This document shows positions 17,249-24,732 of a DNA stretch of 64,000 nucleotides, piece by piece. Source of the stretch: Streptomyces sp. P3 (lineage in GTDB: Bacteria > Actinomycetota > Actinomycetes > Streptomycetales > Streptomycetaceae); NCBI GenBank assembly GCA_016893485.2, contig JAFEKX020000001.1:6279501-6343500 (forward strand). Reading direction: 5' to 3'. The notes below the pieces were generated by a model. That model ran no database searches, had not been told where the DNA came from, and saw only the letters and a program-made list of their open reading frames with translations. How positions within the stretch are numbered: the stretch's first letter is position 1; the number at the start of each line of letters is the position of its first letter. Made by a program: the position numbers and the translations under genes.

Positions 17249-17764
17249 TCATCCGCAGGATTCGCCCAGGGACTGGGTGCACATGTGCCGGAGCCTTGCT
17301 CTGCCACGTGTGAACGCACCCTCGGCGGCCTTGACGGAGATCTGGTTGATGCGGGCGAACTCGGCGATGGAGATCCCGTCGGCCCGCGCGAGCATCACCT
17401 GCCGCTCCCGGCCCCGGAGCTGCCCGGCCTGCCGGAGCAGCCAGCGCCCGAATTCCTGGTCGCAGACGGCCTCCTCCAGCATTTCCGGCTCCCCGTCGGT
17501 GATGCGCAGCAACAGCCGCTGCCAGCGCTCCTGCTCCCGGTAGCTGTCGATGCACAGCCGCATGGCGACCGTGGTCAGAAAAGGTCCGAGCCGGTCACGG
17601 TCCAGGTCGCGGTGGGTCGCCGCGCGCAGCATGGCCTCCTGGACGCAGTCCTCCGCGTCATGCGGGTTGGGCAGCCGGCGGCGCACCAGCCGCAGGAGGC
17701 GCTCGCGATGCTGAAGGACTTCGGTCCAGAAGGAATCGCAGCATAAGTGCATGCGTCTCACCAA
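17249..17764 (-). CDS. ECF-type RNA polymerase sigma factor
   Basis: 171 residues, one frame. Region 2: EVLQHRERLLRLVRRRLPNP, DAEDCVQEAMLRAATHRDLD, FLTTVAMRLCIDSYREQERW. Region 4: GRERQVMLARADGISIAEFA, INQISVKAAEGAFTRGRARL. The annotated start MVRRM could be replaced by the second Met (MHLCCDSFW, 17749). Downstream genes on the same strand are the repeat protein (64 bp away) and the ABC1 kinase, probably one transcript. No anti-sigma factor with a zinc or membrane signature is adjacent, so the repeat protein or a distant gene would have to fulfil that role, if any does. Confidence 0.88.
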   Translation of the reverse strand: MVRRMHLCCDSFWTEVLQHRERLLRLVRRRLPNPHDAEDCVQEAMLRAATHRDLDRDRLGPFLTTVAMRLCIDSYREQERWQRLLLRITDGEPEMLEEAVCDQEFGRWLLRQAGQLRGRERQVMLARADGISIAEFARINQISVKAAEGAFTRGRARLRHMCTQSLGESCG

Positions 17765-17989
17765 TGATCGAACGAAAGAAATACACCCGGCGATTGGCTC
17801 CGCATGCCCTCATGGCACGAAAATCCCCTCCACTCTTTCCCCCCTCGCCCTTCCTTTTCATTCTTTGCCGGAAACAACGGCTTTCTGCCCTGGGGGAGGT
17901 GGTTAACCCGCACATCACACCCTTCCTTCGTTTGAATGAGAAAATGAGAAGGGATAACAGTATCTTCGGTCCGGAGAGCGGGCGGTCCG
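17765..17989. promoter_or_regulatory. Lower-GC upstream region of the sigma-factor unit
   Basis: About 225 bp of clearly lower GC than the surroundings, with pyrimidine-rich tracts (cccctcgcccttccttttca) and several A/T-rich words. It is upstream of the sigma gene and downstream of the decayed SDR. It must carry the promoter of the sigma/NPLAALA/ABC1 unit, but no confident -35/-10 pair is visible. Confidence 0.4.
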
Positions 17990-18640
17990 TCAGAAACCCC
18001 GCCGAGCCCCGCCGTCCACCGAAACCATCACCCCGCTGACATACGACGCCGCGGGCGACAGCAGAAACGCCCCCGCGCGCCCGAACTCCTCCGGTGTCCC
18101 GTACCGCCGCAGCGGAATCGCGGCCTCGTTGGCGGTGCGTCGGGCGTCCGGGTCGGGGGCGAGGCCGTCCAGGTCGCGCATGCGGTCCGTGGCGATGCGG
18201 CCCGGGAGGACGCCGACGACGCGGATGCCGCGTGGGCCCACCTCGTCGGCCAGGGACTTGGCGAAGCCGGCGAGGCCGGGGCGGAGGCCGTCGGAGATGG
18301 CCATGCCGGGGCCGGTTCGTGGGCCGTGCCGGAGAGGACGAAGCCGATCACGCCTCCGGCCGTCAGCTCGGCCGCCGCCGCCCGGGCCAGCCGTACCGCG
18401 CCCAGGAACACCGACTCGAACGCCGCCGCCCACTGTGCGTCGGTGGTGGCCGCCACGTCGCCCGCCGGCGGGCCGCCGACGCTGACGAGGATGCCGTCGA
18501 AGCCGCCGTACAACTCCCGTGCGATGGCGATCAGTTGGTGCGGGGGCGCGCGGGTCGGCGTTGTCGACGCCGACCCCGGCCGCGTGCGGGCCCAGCTCGG
18601 CCGCCGCCTCCGCCGCGCGCTTCCAGGGTCGGTGACTTCG
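17990..18640 (-). pseudogene. Short-chain dehydrogenase lacking its N-terminal Rossmann segment
   Basis: SDR remnant. Readable parts: KRAAEAAAELGPHAAGVGVD, ELYGGFDGILVSVGGPPAGD, AQWAAAFESVFLGAVRLARA, GMAISDGLRPGLAGFAKSLA, GPRGIRVVGVLPGRIATDRM and the C-terminus SYVSGVMVSVDGGARRGF. The first 50 or so residues, with the TGxxxGIG cofactor motif, are absent: upstream of KRAAEAA the sequence becomes unrelated lower-GC DNA. Frame breaks also occur near 18305 (C4 for C5) and 18550. Because a segment is missing, I call it a genuine pseudogene. The family is the SDR group with a VSVGGPPAG Ser region, common in actinomycetes. Confidence 0.7.
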
Positions 18641-18820
18641 GCGACCGGGGAATCGCGCTCCGTATGATCGGGGAATTTTTCGAAACATTCGGGCGAAAAC
18701 ATTCGAAGCTCGGATCTTGATTCCTCACGATCGATTAAAGCCCACTGGCTGTGAATCGTTCAATTGCGCTGCTGACCTGGGATGTTGGAAGCCAATCCCA
18801 GCAAATGCGGGCGGCGAATA

Positions 18821-18856
18821 TTTCGTACTCGACACCGAAACTATTGACAGTTGTCA
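18821..18856 (+). promoter_or_regulatory. Two inverted repeats upstream of the xylanase gene
   Basis: TTTCG (18821-18825) and CGAAA (18836-18840) form an inverted pair with a 10-bp spacer. Immediately after lies tgacagttgtca (18845-18856), arms TGACA/TGTCA, overlapping a consensus-like -35 TTGACA at 18844. TTTCG/CGAAA half-sites have been described upstream of Streptomyces xylanase genes. A repressor overlapping the promoter is therefore plausible but not shown. Confidence 0.4.
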
Positions 18857-18919
18857 GGGCCAGACCAACACTGACGCCGTCGTGACCGTGATGTGACGAG
18901 GACGAGGGTAAGCACCCGC

Positions 18920-19935
18920 ATGAACAACGCACCCGCACCCGCATCCGCGCGCACCCCCAACCACCCCCGCGCTTCAGGCTGTTCGTCAGCAGTGCCTGCG
19001 CGCTGCTGCTGGCCCTCCTGGCGACGATGACGCTGCCGGGCACCGCCAGTGCCGACACGGTCGTCACCACGAACCAGACCGGCACCAACAACGGCTACTA
19101 CTACTCGTTCTGGACCGACTCCCGGGGTCGGTCTCCATGAACCTCGGCTCCGGCGGCAACTACAGCACCACCTGGAGCAACACCGGCAACTTCGTCGCGG
19201 GCAAGGGCTGGACCACCGGCGGCCGCCGCAGCGTGACGTACTCGGGGACCTTCAACCCGTCGGGCAACGGCTACCTGTCGCTCTACGGCTGGACGTCGAA
19301 CCCGCTGGTCGAGTACTACATCGTCGACAACTGGGGCACCTACCGGCCGACGGGCACCTACATGGGCACCGTCACCAGTGACGGCGGCACCTACGACATC
19401 TACAAGACCACGCGGTACAACGCCCCCTTCGGTGGAGGGCACGAAGACCTTCGACCAGTACTGGAGCGTCCGGCAGACCAAGCGGACCGGCGGCACCATC
19501 ACCACCGGCAACCACTTCGACGCCTGGGCCCGCGTCGGCATGCCGCTCGGCAGCTTCAGCTACTACATGATCCTCGCGACCGAGGGCTACCAGAGCAGCG
19601 GCAACTCCAACATCACGGTGGACGGCACCGGTTCGGGCGGCGGGGGCGGCGGAGGTGGTGGCGGCTCCAGCGGCTGCACCGCGACGCTGTCCGCCGGTAC
19701 GCAGTGGAGCGACCGGTACAACCTCAACGTCGCGGTCACCGGTTCCAGCAACTGGACCGTGACGATGAACGTCCCGTCCCCGGCGAAGGTCCTCTCCACC
19801 TGGAACATCGCGGCCACGTATCCGAGTTCGCAGGTGCTGACCGCGAAACCCAACGGCAGCGGCAACAGTTGGGGCGCCACCATCCAGGCGAACGGCAACT
19901 GGACCTGGCCCACGGTCTCCTGCACGGCGAGCTAG
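18920..19935 (+). CDS. xlnB: Secreted GH11 endo-1,4-beta-xylanase with CBM2 module (XlnB-like)
   Basis: Secreted endoxylanase of about 339 residues. Signal peptide LFVSSACALLLALLATMTLP ends near ASADTV, where the mature jelly-roll starts (TNQTGTNNGYYYSFWTD). Catalytic glutamates are in NPLVEYYIVDNWGTYRPTG (nucleophile) and YMILATEGYQSSG (acid/base), with typical GH11 segments NLGSGGNYSTTWSNTGNFVA and TKTFDQYWSVRQTKRTGGTI. A Gly-rich linker leads to a C-terminal CBM2 (Cys...SDRYNLNVAVTGSSNWTVTM...NGNWTWPTVSC). Frame breaks near 18965, 19125 and 19430. The downstream CE4 gene starts 34 bp later, as in the xlnB-axeA pair of S. lividans. Confidence 0.93.
19681..19935 (+). repeat. CBM2-coding direct repeat, copy 1
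   Basis: 255 bp from gcgacgctgtccgccggtac to the stop. It is matched by an equal-length copy at 20697-20951 with only a handful of substitutions, clustered at the very 3' end. Gapless near-identity at DNA level between two different enzymes indicates recent module duplication or gene conversion. Confidence 0.9.
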
Positions 19936-19969
19936 CGCCCCAACTCCCAAGGCTGGAGGACCACTTCAC

Positions 19970-20951
19970 ATGAGATCCGCACCGCACTTCCCGTTACGCT
20001 CCCTGGTCGCCAGGCTGGCCGTCGTCGCCCTGGCCGCCGCGGGCACCCTCGCCGTCGGTACGGCGGCCCCGGCGCGGGCCGCCACCTGCAGCGGGTACGT
20101 CGGGCTCACCTTCGACGACGGCCCGTCCGGCAACACCCCACCCTGCTCAACACCCTGAAGCAGAACGGCCTCCGGGCCACGATGTTCAACGAGGGCCAGT
20201 ACGCGGCCTCCTACCCGGCACAGGTCAAGGCGCAGGTCGACGCCGGGATGTGGGTCGGCAACCACAGCTACACCCACCCGCACCTGACCCAGCAGACCCA
20301 GGCGACCGTCGACTCGGAGATCTCCCGGACCCAGCAGGCCATCGCGTCCGCGGGCGGCGGCACACCCAAGCTGTTCCGGCCGCCGTACGGCGAGACCAAC
20401 GCGACCGTGAAGGCCGTGGAGGCCAAGTACGGTCTGACGGAGATCATTTGGGACGTCGACTCGCAGGACTGGAACGGCGCGAGCACCGACGCGATCGTCG
20501 CGGCGGCCGGCCGGCTCACCAACGGCCAGATCATCCTCATGCACGACTGGCCCGCCAACACGGTCGCGGCGATCCCGCGCATCGCCCAGGGCCTGGCCGC
20601 CCGCAACCTCTGCGCCGGAATGATCTCCCCACGACGGGCCGCGCAGTCGCCCCCGACGGCAGCGGCAACGGTGGCGGTGGCGGCGGCAGTTGTACGGCGA
20701 CGCTGTCCGCCGGTGCGCAGTGGAGTGACCGGTACAACCTCAACGTCGCGGTCACCGGTTCCAGCAACTGGACCGTGACGATGAACGTCCCGTCCCCGGC
20801 GAAGGTCCTCTCCACCTGGAACATCGCGGCCACGTATCCGAGTTCGCAGGTGCTGACCGCGAAACCCAACGGCAACGGCAACAGTTGGGGCGCCACCATC
20901 CAGGCGAACGGCAACTGGACCTGGCCCACGGTCTCTTGTACGGCTACCTGA
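19970..20951 (+). CDS. axeA: Secreted CE4 polysaccharide deacetylase / acetylxylan esterase with CBM2 (AxeA-like)
   Basis: About 328 residues. Signal peptide MRSAPHFPLRSLVARLAVVA continues to AAPARA. The CE4 (NodB) domain shows motif 1 VGLTFDDGPSG (catalytic base and metal Asp), motif 2 WVGNHSYTHPHL (metal His pair), motif 3 PKLFRPPYGETN, motif 4 IIWDVDSQDWNGA and motif 5 QIILMHDWPANT. A short Gly-rich linker precedes a CBM2 nearly identical to that of the xylanase. Such enzymes remove acetyl groups from xylan and act with the GH11 enzyme. Frame breaks near 20135 (CCC/CCCC context) and 20628. Confidence 0.93.
20697..20951 (+). repeat. CBM2-coding direct repeat, copy 2
   Basis: Second copy of the 255-bp CBM2 segment at 19681-19935. 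The differences I see are few (for example acgcag/gcgcag, ggcagcggc/ggcaacggc, and the last 15 bp). Confidence 0.9.
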
Positions 20952-21575
20952 TCCCGGCCGGACCGAGGGCCGCAGCGATCACGGGCGTCGTGGGGCGCCC
21001 GGCCAGGACGTGGCGGACGGCGTCCAGCGGGACCGGACGCTCGTAGTAGTCCTCGAAGTGGGCTTGGACGGTCTCCGGTGAGCGGTCGGTGAGGAGGTGG
21101 AAGAGGAAACCGGAGCCGTCCGGGCTCCCGTGGCCCGCGGGGAAATCGATGGCCGAGCCGGCGCGCCACACGGTGTCGCCGGTCTCGCGCCACATACAGA
21201 CGGTGACGGGCGGGACGCCGAGGCCTTCGTCGCGGAAGGCGGGGTCGTCCAGCAACGGCCGCAGGGCGGGGGCACTTCGTCGACGACGCCAGGCCAGACC
21301 TGCTCGTCCTCCGTCGCGTACGGGCTCATCGCCGACTCGTGGTCGAAGCCGCGGACGAGCACGCCGGCCGGGGCGAAGACGACGGAGAAGTCGTCCCCCG
21401 AGCCGTTGTCCATCAGGGCCGCCTCCTCGTCGGGGCTCCAGTCGGCGTGGAAGGCGTACGCACAGAACCGCGGGTCGTCCCCGATCGTTGCGTCCAGGAC
21501 GGCCAACGCCCGCAGGTGGACGCGGAGTTCGGCGGGCTCGGGGAAGAGGGCGGCGGCCTCGTGCACGGTGCTCAT
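20944..21575 (-). CDS. Hypothetical protein, SMI1/knr4-unlike, family not recognised
   Basis: About 211 residues after repairing one break near 21268 (G run). Start MSTVHEAAALFPEPAELRVH. The sequence is acidic and globular, without signal or membrane segments: ALAVLDATIGDDPRFCAYAF, DEEAALMDNGSGDDFSVVFA, VLVRGFDHESAMSPYATEDE, VTVCMWRETGDTVWRAGSAI, GFLFHLLTDRSPETVQAHFE. The mix of predicted beta-strands and a W-R-x-G-S motif suggests a small alpha/beta cytoplasmic protein found in other Streptomyces. The 3' end overlaps the CE4 stop on the other strand by 8 bp. No function is proposed. Confidence 0.65.
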
Positions 21576-21615
21576 AACCTCATCGAAGCAGCCGCCACTG
21601 ACAACCGGCCCGCGC

Positions 21616-22032
21616 TCACGCACCGTCGAGCAGCGAGGCGAGCCCGCGGTCGAGGGACGGTTCCACGGCCTCCCGGCCCGGTTCGGTCACCCGGTACGTG
21701 CGGCGCAGGAAGTGGTGCAGGGCGACGCTGTCGAAGCGGATCATCGCGATGCCCTCCGACGAGTGGAACTCAACTGCCGTATGGGCGGGGCCGTATGGCC
21801 TGATGTGTACGTTGCCCATCCCTGCCGGGGTCACGAGACCCTCCTCCAGCAGCGCCCGCGCGAAGGTCCACGTCACCTTCTTGCCGTCGAGCGATATCCA
21901 GGCGGGGAAGAGGAGTTGGACGGCGAAGGGGTCGCCGGAGGAGTAACGAAGGGTGACCGTGACGGCCAGCTCCTGGTCGTCGTCGGCGATCAGACGGGCC
22001 CCGGTGGGCTGTTCCAGGGTGAGGTGGTTCAC
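21616..22032 (-). CDS. SsgA-like sporulation/cell-division regulator (SALP)
   Basis: 138 residues from GTG 22032. SsgA-family signature order: ELAVTVTLRYSSGDPFAVQL, LFPAWISLDGKKVTWTFARA, LLEEGLVTPAGMGNVHIRPY and EGIAMIRFDSVALHHFLRRT, then a charged C-terminal tail. SALPs are restricted to sporulating actinomycetes and steer septum-site selection and peptidoglycan remodelling. The intact frame and standard length suggest a functional paralogue; which SALP (SsgB-G) it is cannot be fixed by eye. Confidence 0.9.
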   Translation of the reverse strand: MNHLTLEQPTGARLIADDDQELAVTVTLRYSSGDPFAVQLLFPAWISLDGKKVTWTFARALLEEGLVTPAGMGNVHIRPYGPAHTAVEFHSSEGIAMIRFDSVALHHFLRRTYRVTEPGREAVEPSLDRGLASLLDGA

Positions 22033-22135
22033 GGGCGGTCTCCGAACTCGGGCGGGGCGGCGGCCTGTTGTGCCGGCACACCCTCTTGAGAGCGCGGAGG
22101 GGCAGTTGATTACGCCAGGATGGAAGAAGGTTGAT

Positions 22136-22787
22136 GTGATCTGGGTCACTCGTGCTCGCGGCGCGGGCAAGTTCCTGCTCGCGTTCGGCGCGGGCTCCTC
22201 CGGAGCGGTCATTGCCGCGGCCGGCCACGGCGGCGGACCGCTGCACGGCACGCGGCAGTCGGTGCCTCCAAGGCGCAGCTTGCGGCGGCGGTCGGCACGG
22301 CCGTCGCGGGCGCCGTCGCGGTCTGCGTCCTCCTCGGCGGCACGGACACCAGCGAAGTCCCGGTCGCCAGAGGCCCGTTGACCGAAGTCCCCGTCGCCCA
22401 GGCGCCGGTAGCGTCCGAATCCCGGACAGCGAGCCCCTTTGAAGACCCCGGCCAAGCGCGCCGCTTCCACGGCCCCCGCAGCCGACGGATCCATAAGTGC
22501 CGTGCCTCCGGCCGTACTTGGCACCGACGGGGGCGGGGGGCGACCATGGCACCGGTAGGGGTGCGGCGTAACTCCTACTCCTACGGCGCCCGTTGAACCG
22601 ACACCTGCCCCGCCGCCGACACCGACCCCGCCTCCCAAGCCGACGCCCCCGGTGGTCTCCGAACCCACCCCGCCTCCGAAGCCCACGGAGCCGACTCCCG
22701 TGCCTCCCAGGACCGATGACCCGAAGCCGGAGCCCGAGCCGACGGACCCGGCGACCGGGGGGAGAGGGCCACCGCGGGTGGTCCCGC
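22136..22787 (+). CDS. Membrane-anchored proline-rich hypothetical protein (frame-broken)
   Basis: Reconstructed from segments in different frames. GTG 22136 (RBS ggaagaagg) gives VIWVTRARGAGKFLLAFGAG, then GHGGGPLHGTRQSV. After one missing G near 22262 comes a transmembrane segment (LAAAVGTAVAGAVAVCVLLG), next VPVARGPLTEVPVAQAPVAS, then KTPAKRAASTAPAADGSISA. The tail is Pro-rich (TPAPPPTPTPPPKPTPPVVS, KPTEPTPVPPRTDDPKPEPE). The pattern is a single-pass protein with an extended extracellular Pro/Glu/Lys stalk. The true stop is uncertain and may overlap the LysR gene. The family is unknown, and the breaks lower confidence. Confidence 0.45.
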
Positions 22788-23699
22788 TCAGCGTCCCGCC
22801 GCCAGGCGGCACGCCTCCGCGTACGCCCGGATCAGGGGGCGTGCACCGTCCTCGCGCCGCCACGCGAGGGCGTAGCGGCTGGGTGAGATCCCGTGCACCG
22901 GGCGGGTGACGACCCCGCCGAGGGTGATCAGGCGGGCGTTGCCCGTGGCGACCAGGCAGACGCCCAGGCCGGCGGCCAGCGCCTCGTACGTCTCCTCCGT
23001 GCTCGCGATCTCCGCGCCGATGCGCGGTGGCCGTCCGCCGCGTTCGTCGAGGGCGAGCCAGTGGTCGCGCAGGCGGCCCGCGCTGGGCGGGAGGGCGAGG
23101 AACGGTTCGTCGAGGAGGTCCGTGAAGTCGATGTGGGGGCGGGCCGCGAGGGGATGCGTGTCCGCGAGCGCGAGCAGGCGGGGTTCCTCGGCGACCACCG
23201 TCCAGTCGTAGCGCTCCCCGCTTGTCGCCTCGGGCAGGGGCAGCCAGACGAAGGCCACGTCCGTGTCGCCGTCGGCGAGACCGGCGGTCGGGTCGTCCCA
23301 ACTCACCTGGCGCAGCCGGACGGTGGCCTCCGGACGCGCGGTCGTGAAGCGGGAGCGGATCGCGGGGAGCAGGCCGCCGCGGCCGGGGCTGGTGCTCATG
23401 CCGACCACCAGCGTGCCGCGTTCGGCCGCGCCGACCTCCGCCAGCGCGGACGCGCCCTCCGCCCAGACCGCCAACAGCCGCTCGGCGTACGGCAGGAGAG
23501 CCGCACCGGCGGCCGTGAGCGCGACGCCCTGCCGGTCGCGCCGGAACAGTTCGGTGCCCAACTGCCGCTCCAGCGCCCGGATCTGCTTGCTCAGGGCGGG
23601 CTGCGACACGTACAGCCGCTCGGCCGCGCGGGTGAAATGCAGGTCCTCGGCGACCGCGACGAAGTAGCGCAGGTCCCGCACATGGACGTCCGTCGTCAT
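22788..23699 (-). CDS. LysR-family transcriptional regulator
   Basis: 303 residues from ATG 23699 (an alternative GTG lies two codons upstream). The N-terminal winged helix-turn-helix is canonical: VRDLRYFVAVAEDLHFTRAA, ERLYVSQPALSKQIRALERQ, TELFRRDRQGVALTAAGAAL. The effector domain follows (GTLVVGMSTSPGRGGLLPAI, ATVRLRQVSWDDPTAGLADG, VVAEEPRLLALADTHPLAAR, EETYEALAAGLGVCLVATGN). It is divergent from an SDR gene with a 102-bp shared upstream region, the standard LysR/target arrangement, so the SDR gene is the likely target. Confidence 0.95.
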   Translation of the reverse strand: MTTDVHVRDLRYFVAVAEDLHFTRAAERLYVSQPALSKQIRALERQLGTELFRRDRQGVALTAAGAALLPYAERLLAVWAEGASALAEVGAAERGTLVVGMSTSPGRGGLLPAIRSRFTTARPEATVRLRQVSWDDPTAGLADGDTDVAFVWLPLPEATSGERYDWTVVAEEPRLLALADTHPLAARPHIDFTDLLDEPFLALPPSAGRLRDHWLALDERGGRPPRIGAEIASTEETYEALAAGLGVCLVATGNARLITLGGVVTRPVHGISPSRYALAWRREDGARPLIRAYAEACRLAAGR

Positions 23700-23801
23700 A
23701 ACCAACGGCTATCAGAACGGGTCTTGGACGGGCAACCGGGCGCGGCAGCAGAGTGGTCGGTGACGGAAGCACGTGAACTCACCCGAATTCCTGGAGTCCT
23801 G

Positions 23802-24632
23802 ATGAACAAGGTGTGGCTGGTGACCGGTGCGAGCAGCGGATTCGGGCGGGCGATCGTCGAGGCGGCGCTCGCGGCCGGTGACGTGGTCGTCGGCGCGGCC
23901 CGGCGGACCGAGGGACTGGACGACCTCGTCGCCGCCCGGCCCGACCAGATGGAGACCCTGCGCCTGGACGTCACCGACACGGGGGCGGCGCAGGCGGCCG
24001 TACAAGACGTGGTGGCGCGGCACGGGCGGATCGACGTGCTCGTCAACAACGCGGGCCGTACGCACGTCGGCGCCTTCGAGGAGACCACCGAGCAGGAGCT
24101 GCGCGACCTGTTCGACCTGCATGTCTTCGGGCCCGCCGCCCTCACGCGCGCGGTGCTCCCGCACATGCGGGAGCGGCGCTCCGGGGCCATCGTGCAGATG
24201 AGCAGCATGGGCGGCCAGATGTCCTTCGCGGGCTTCTCGGCATACAGCGGAACGAAGTTCGCCCTGGAGGGACTGTCCGAGGGGCTCGCGGACGAGGTCG
24301 CCGAGTACGGCATCAAGGTGCTCGTCGTCGAACCGGGCGCCTTCCGCACCGCCCTCTTCGACACGGCCCGGGCCGGGGCCAGCCCCGACAGCGGGCTCTA
24401 CGCGCGCGTGAGCGAGACCCGCGCCTTCGTCGCCACCAACGCCGGTATCCAGCCCGGCGACCCCGCCAAGGCGGCGGCCGTCGTCCTCGCCGCCCTCGAC
24501 GCCGAGAACACCCCGCTGCACCTGCCGCTGGGCGAGGACGCGATCGGTGCGGTACTCGGGCATCTGGAACAGGTGCGCGGCGATGTCGAGGCGTGGGAGA
24601 AGCGGGCGCGGGCAACCGGGTTCGAGGCCTGA
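23802..24632 (+). CDS. Short-chain dehydrogenase/reductase (classical SDR)
   Basis: 276 residues, intact. Cofactor motif VWLVTGASSGFGRAIVEAAL (TGxxxGxG), VLVNNAGRTHVGAFEETTEQ (NNAG), catalytic Ser in GAIVQMSSMGGQMSFAGFSA, YSGTKFALEGLSEGLADEVA (YxxxK) and PGAFRTALFDTARAGASPDS. This type (oxidoreductase/retinol-dehydrogenase-like) is abundant in Streptomyces; substrate unknown. Divergent from the LysR regulator, which probably controls it. Confidence 0.93.
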   Translation: MNKVWLVTGASSGFGRAIVEAALAAGDVVVGAARRTEGLDDLVAARPDQMETLRLDVTDTGAAQAAVQDVVARHGRIDVLVNNAGRTHVGAFEETTEQELRDLFDLHVFGPAALTRAVLPHMRERRSGAIVQMSSMGGQMSFAGFSAYSGTKFALEGLSEGLADEVAEYGIKVLVVEPGAFRTALFDTARAGASPDSGLYARVSETRAFVATNAGIQPGDPAKAAAVVLAALDAENTPLHLPLGEDAIGAVLGHLEQVRGDVEAWEKRARATGFEA

Positions 24633-24732
24633 CAGCGGGCCCGCGGGCGGCCGGGAGTGCCGTCCCGGTCCCGTTGTCAGTGGCGCGTGCCACGATGGAT
24701 GGACACCGGGACGGATGGGGAGCGGGGGTGAC

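Noticed and set aside
17764..18039. 91-codon plus-strand frame in the lower-GC region
   Set aside because: No ribosome site with spacing, no family resemblance, and it overlaps the C-terminus of the SDR remnant.
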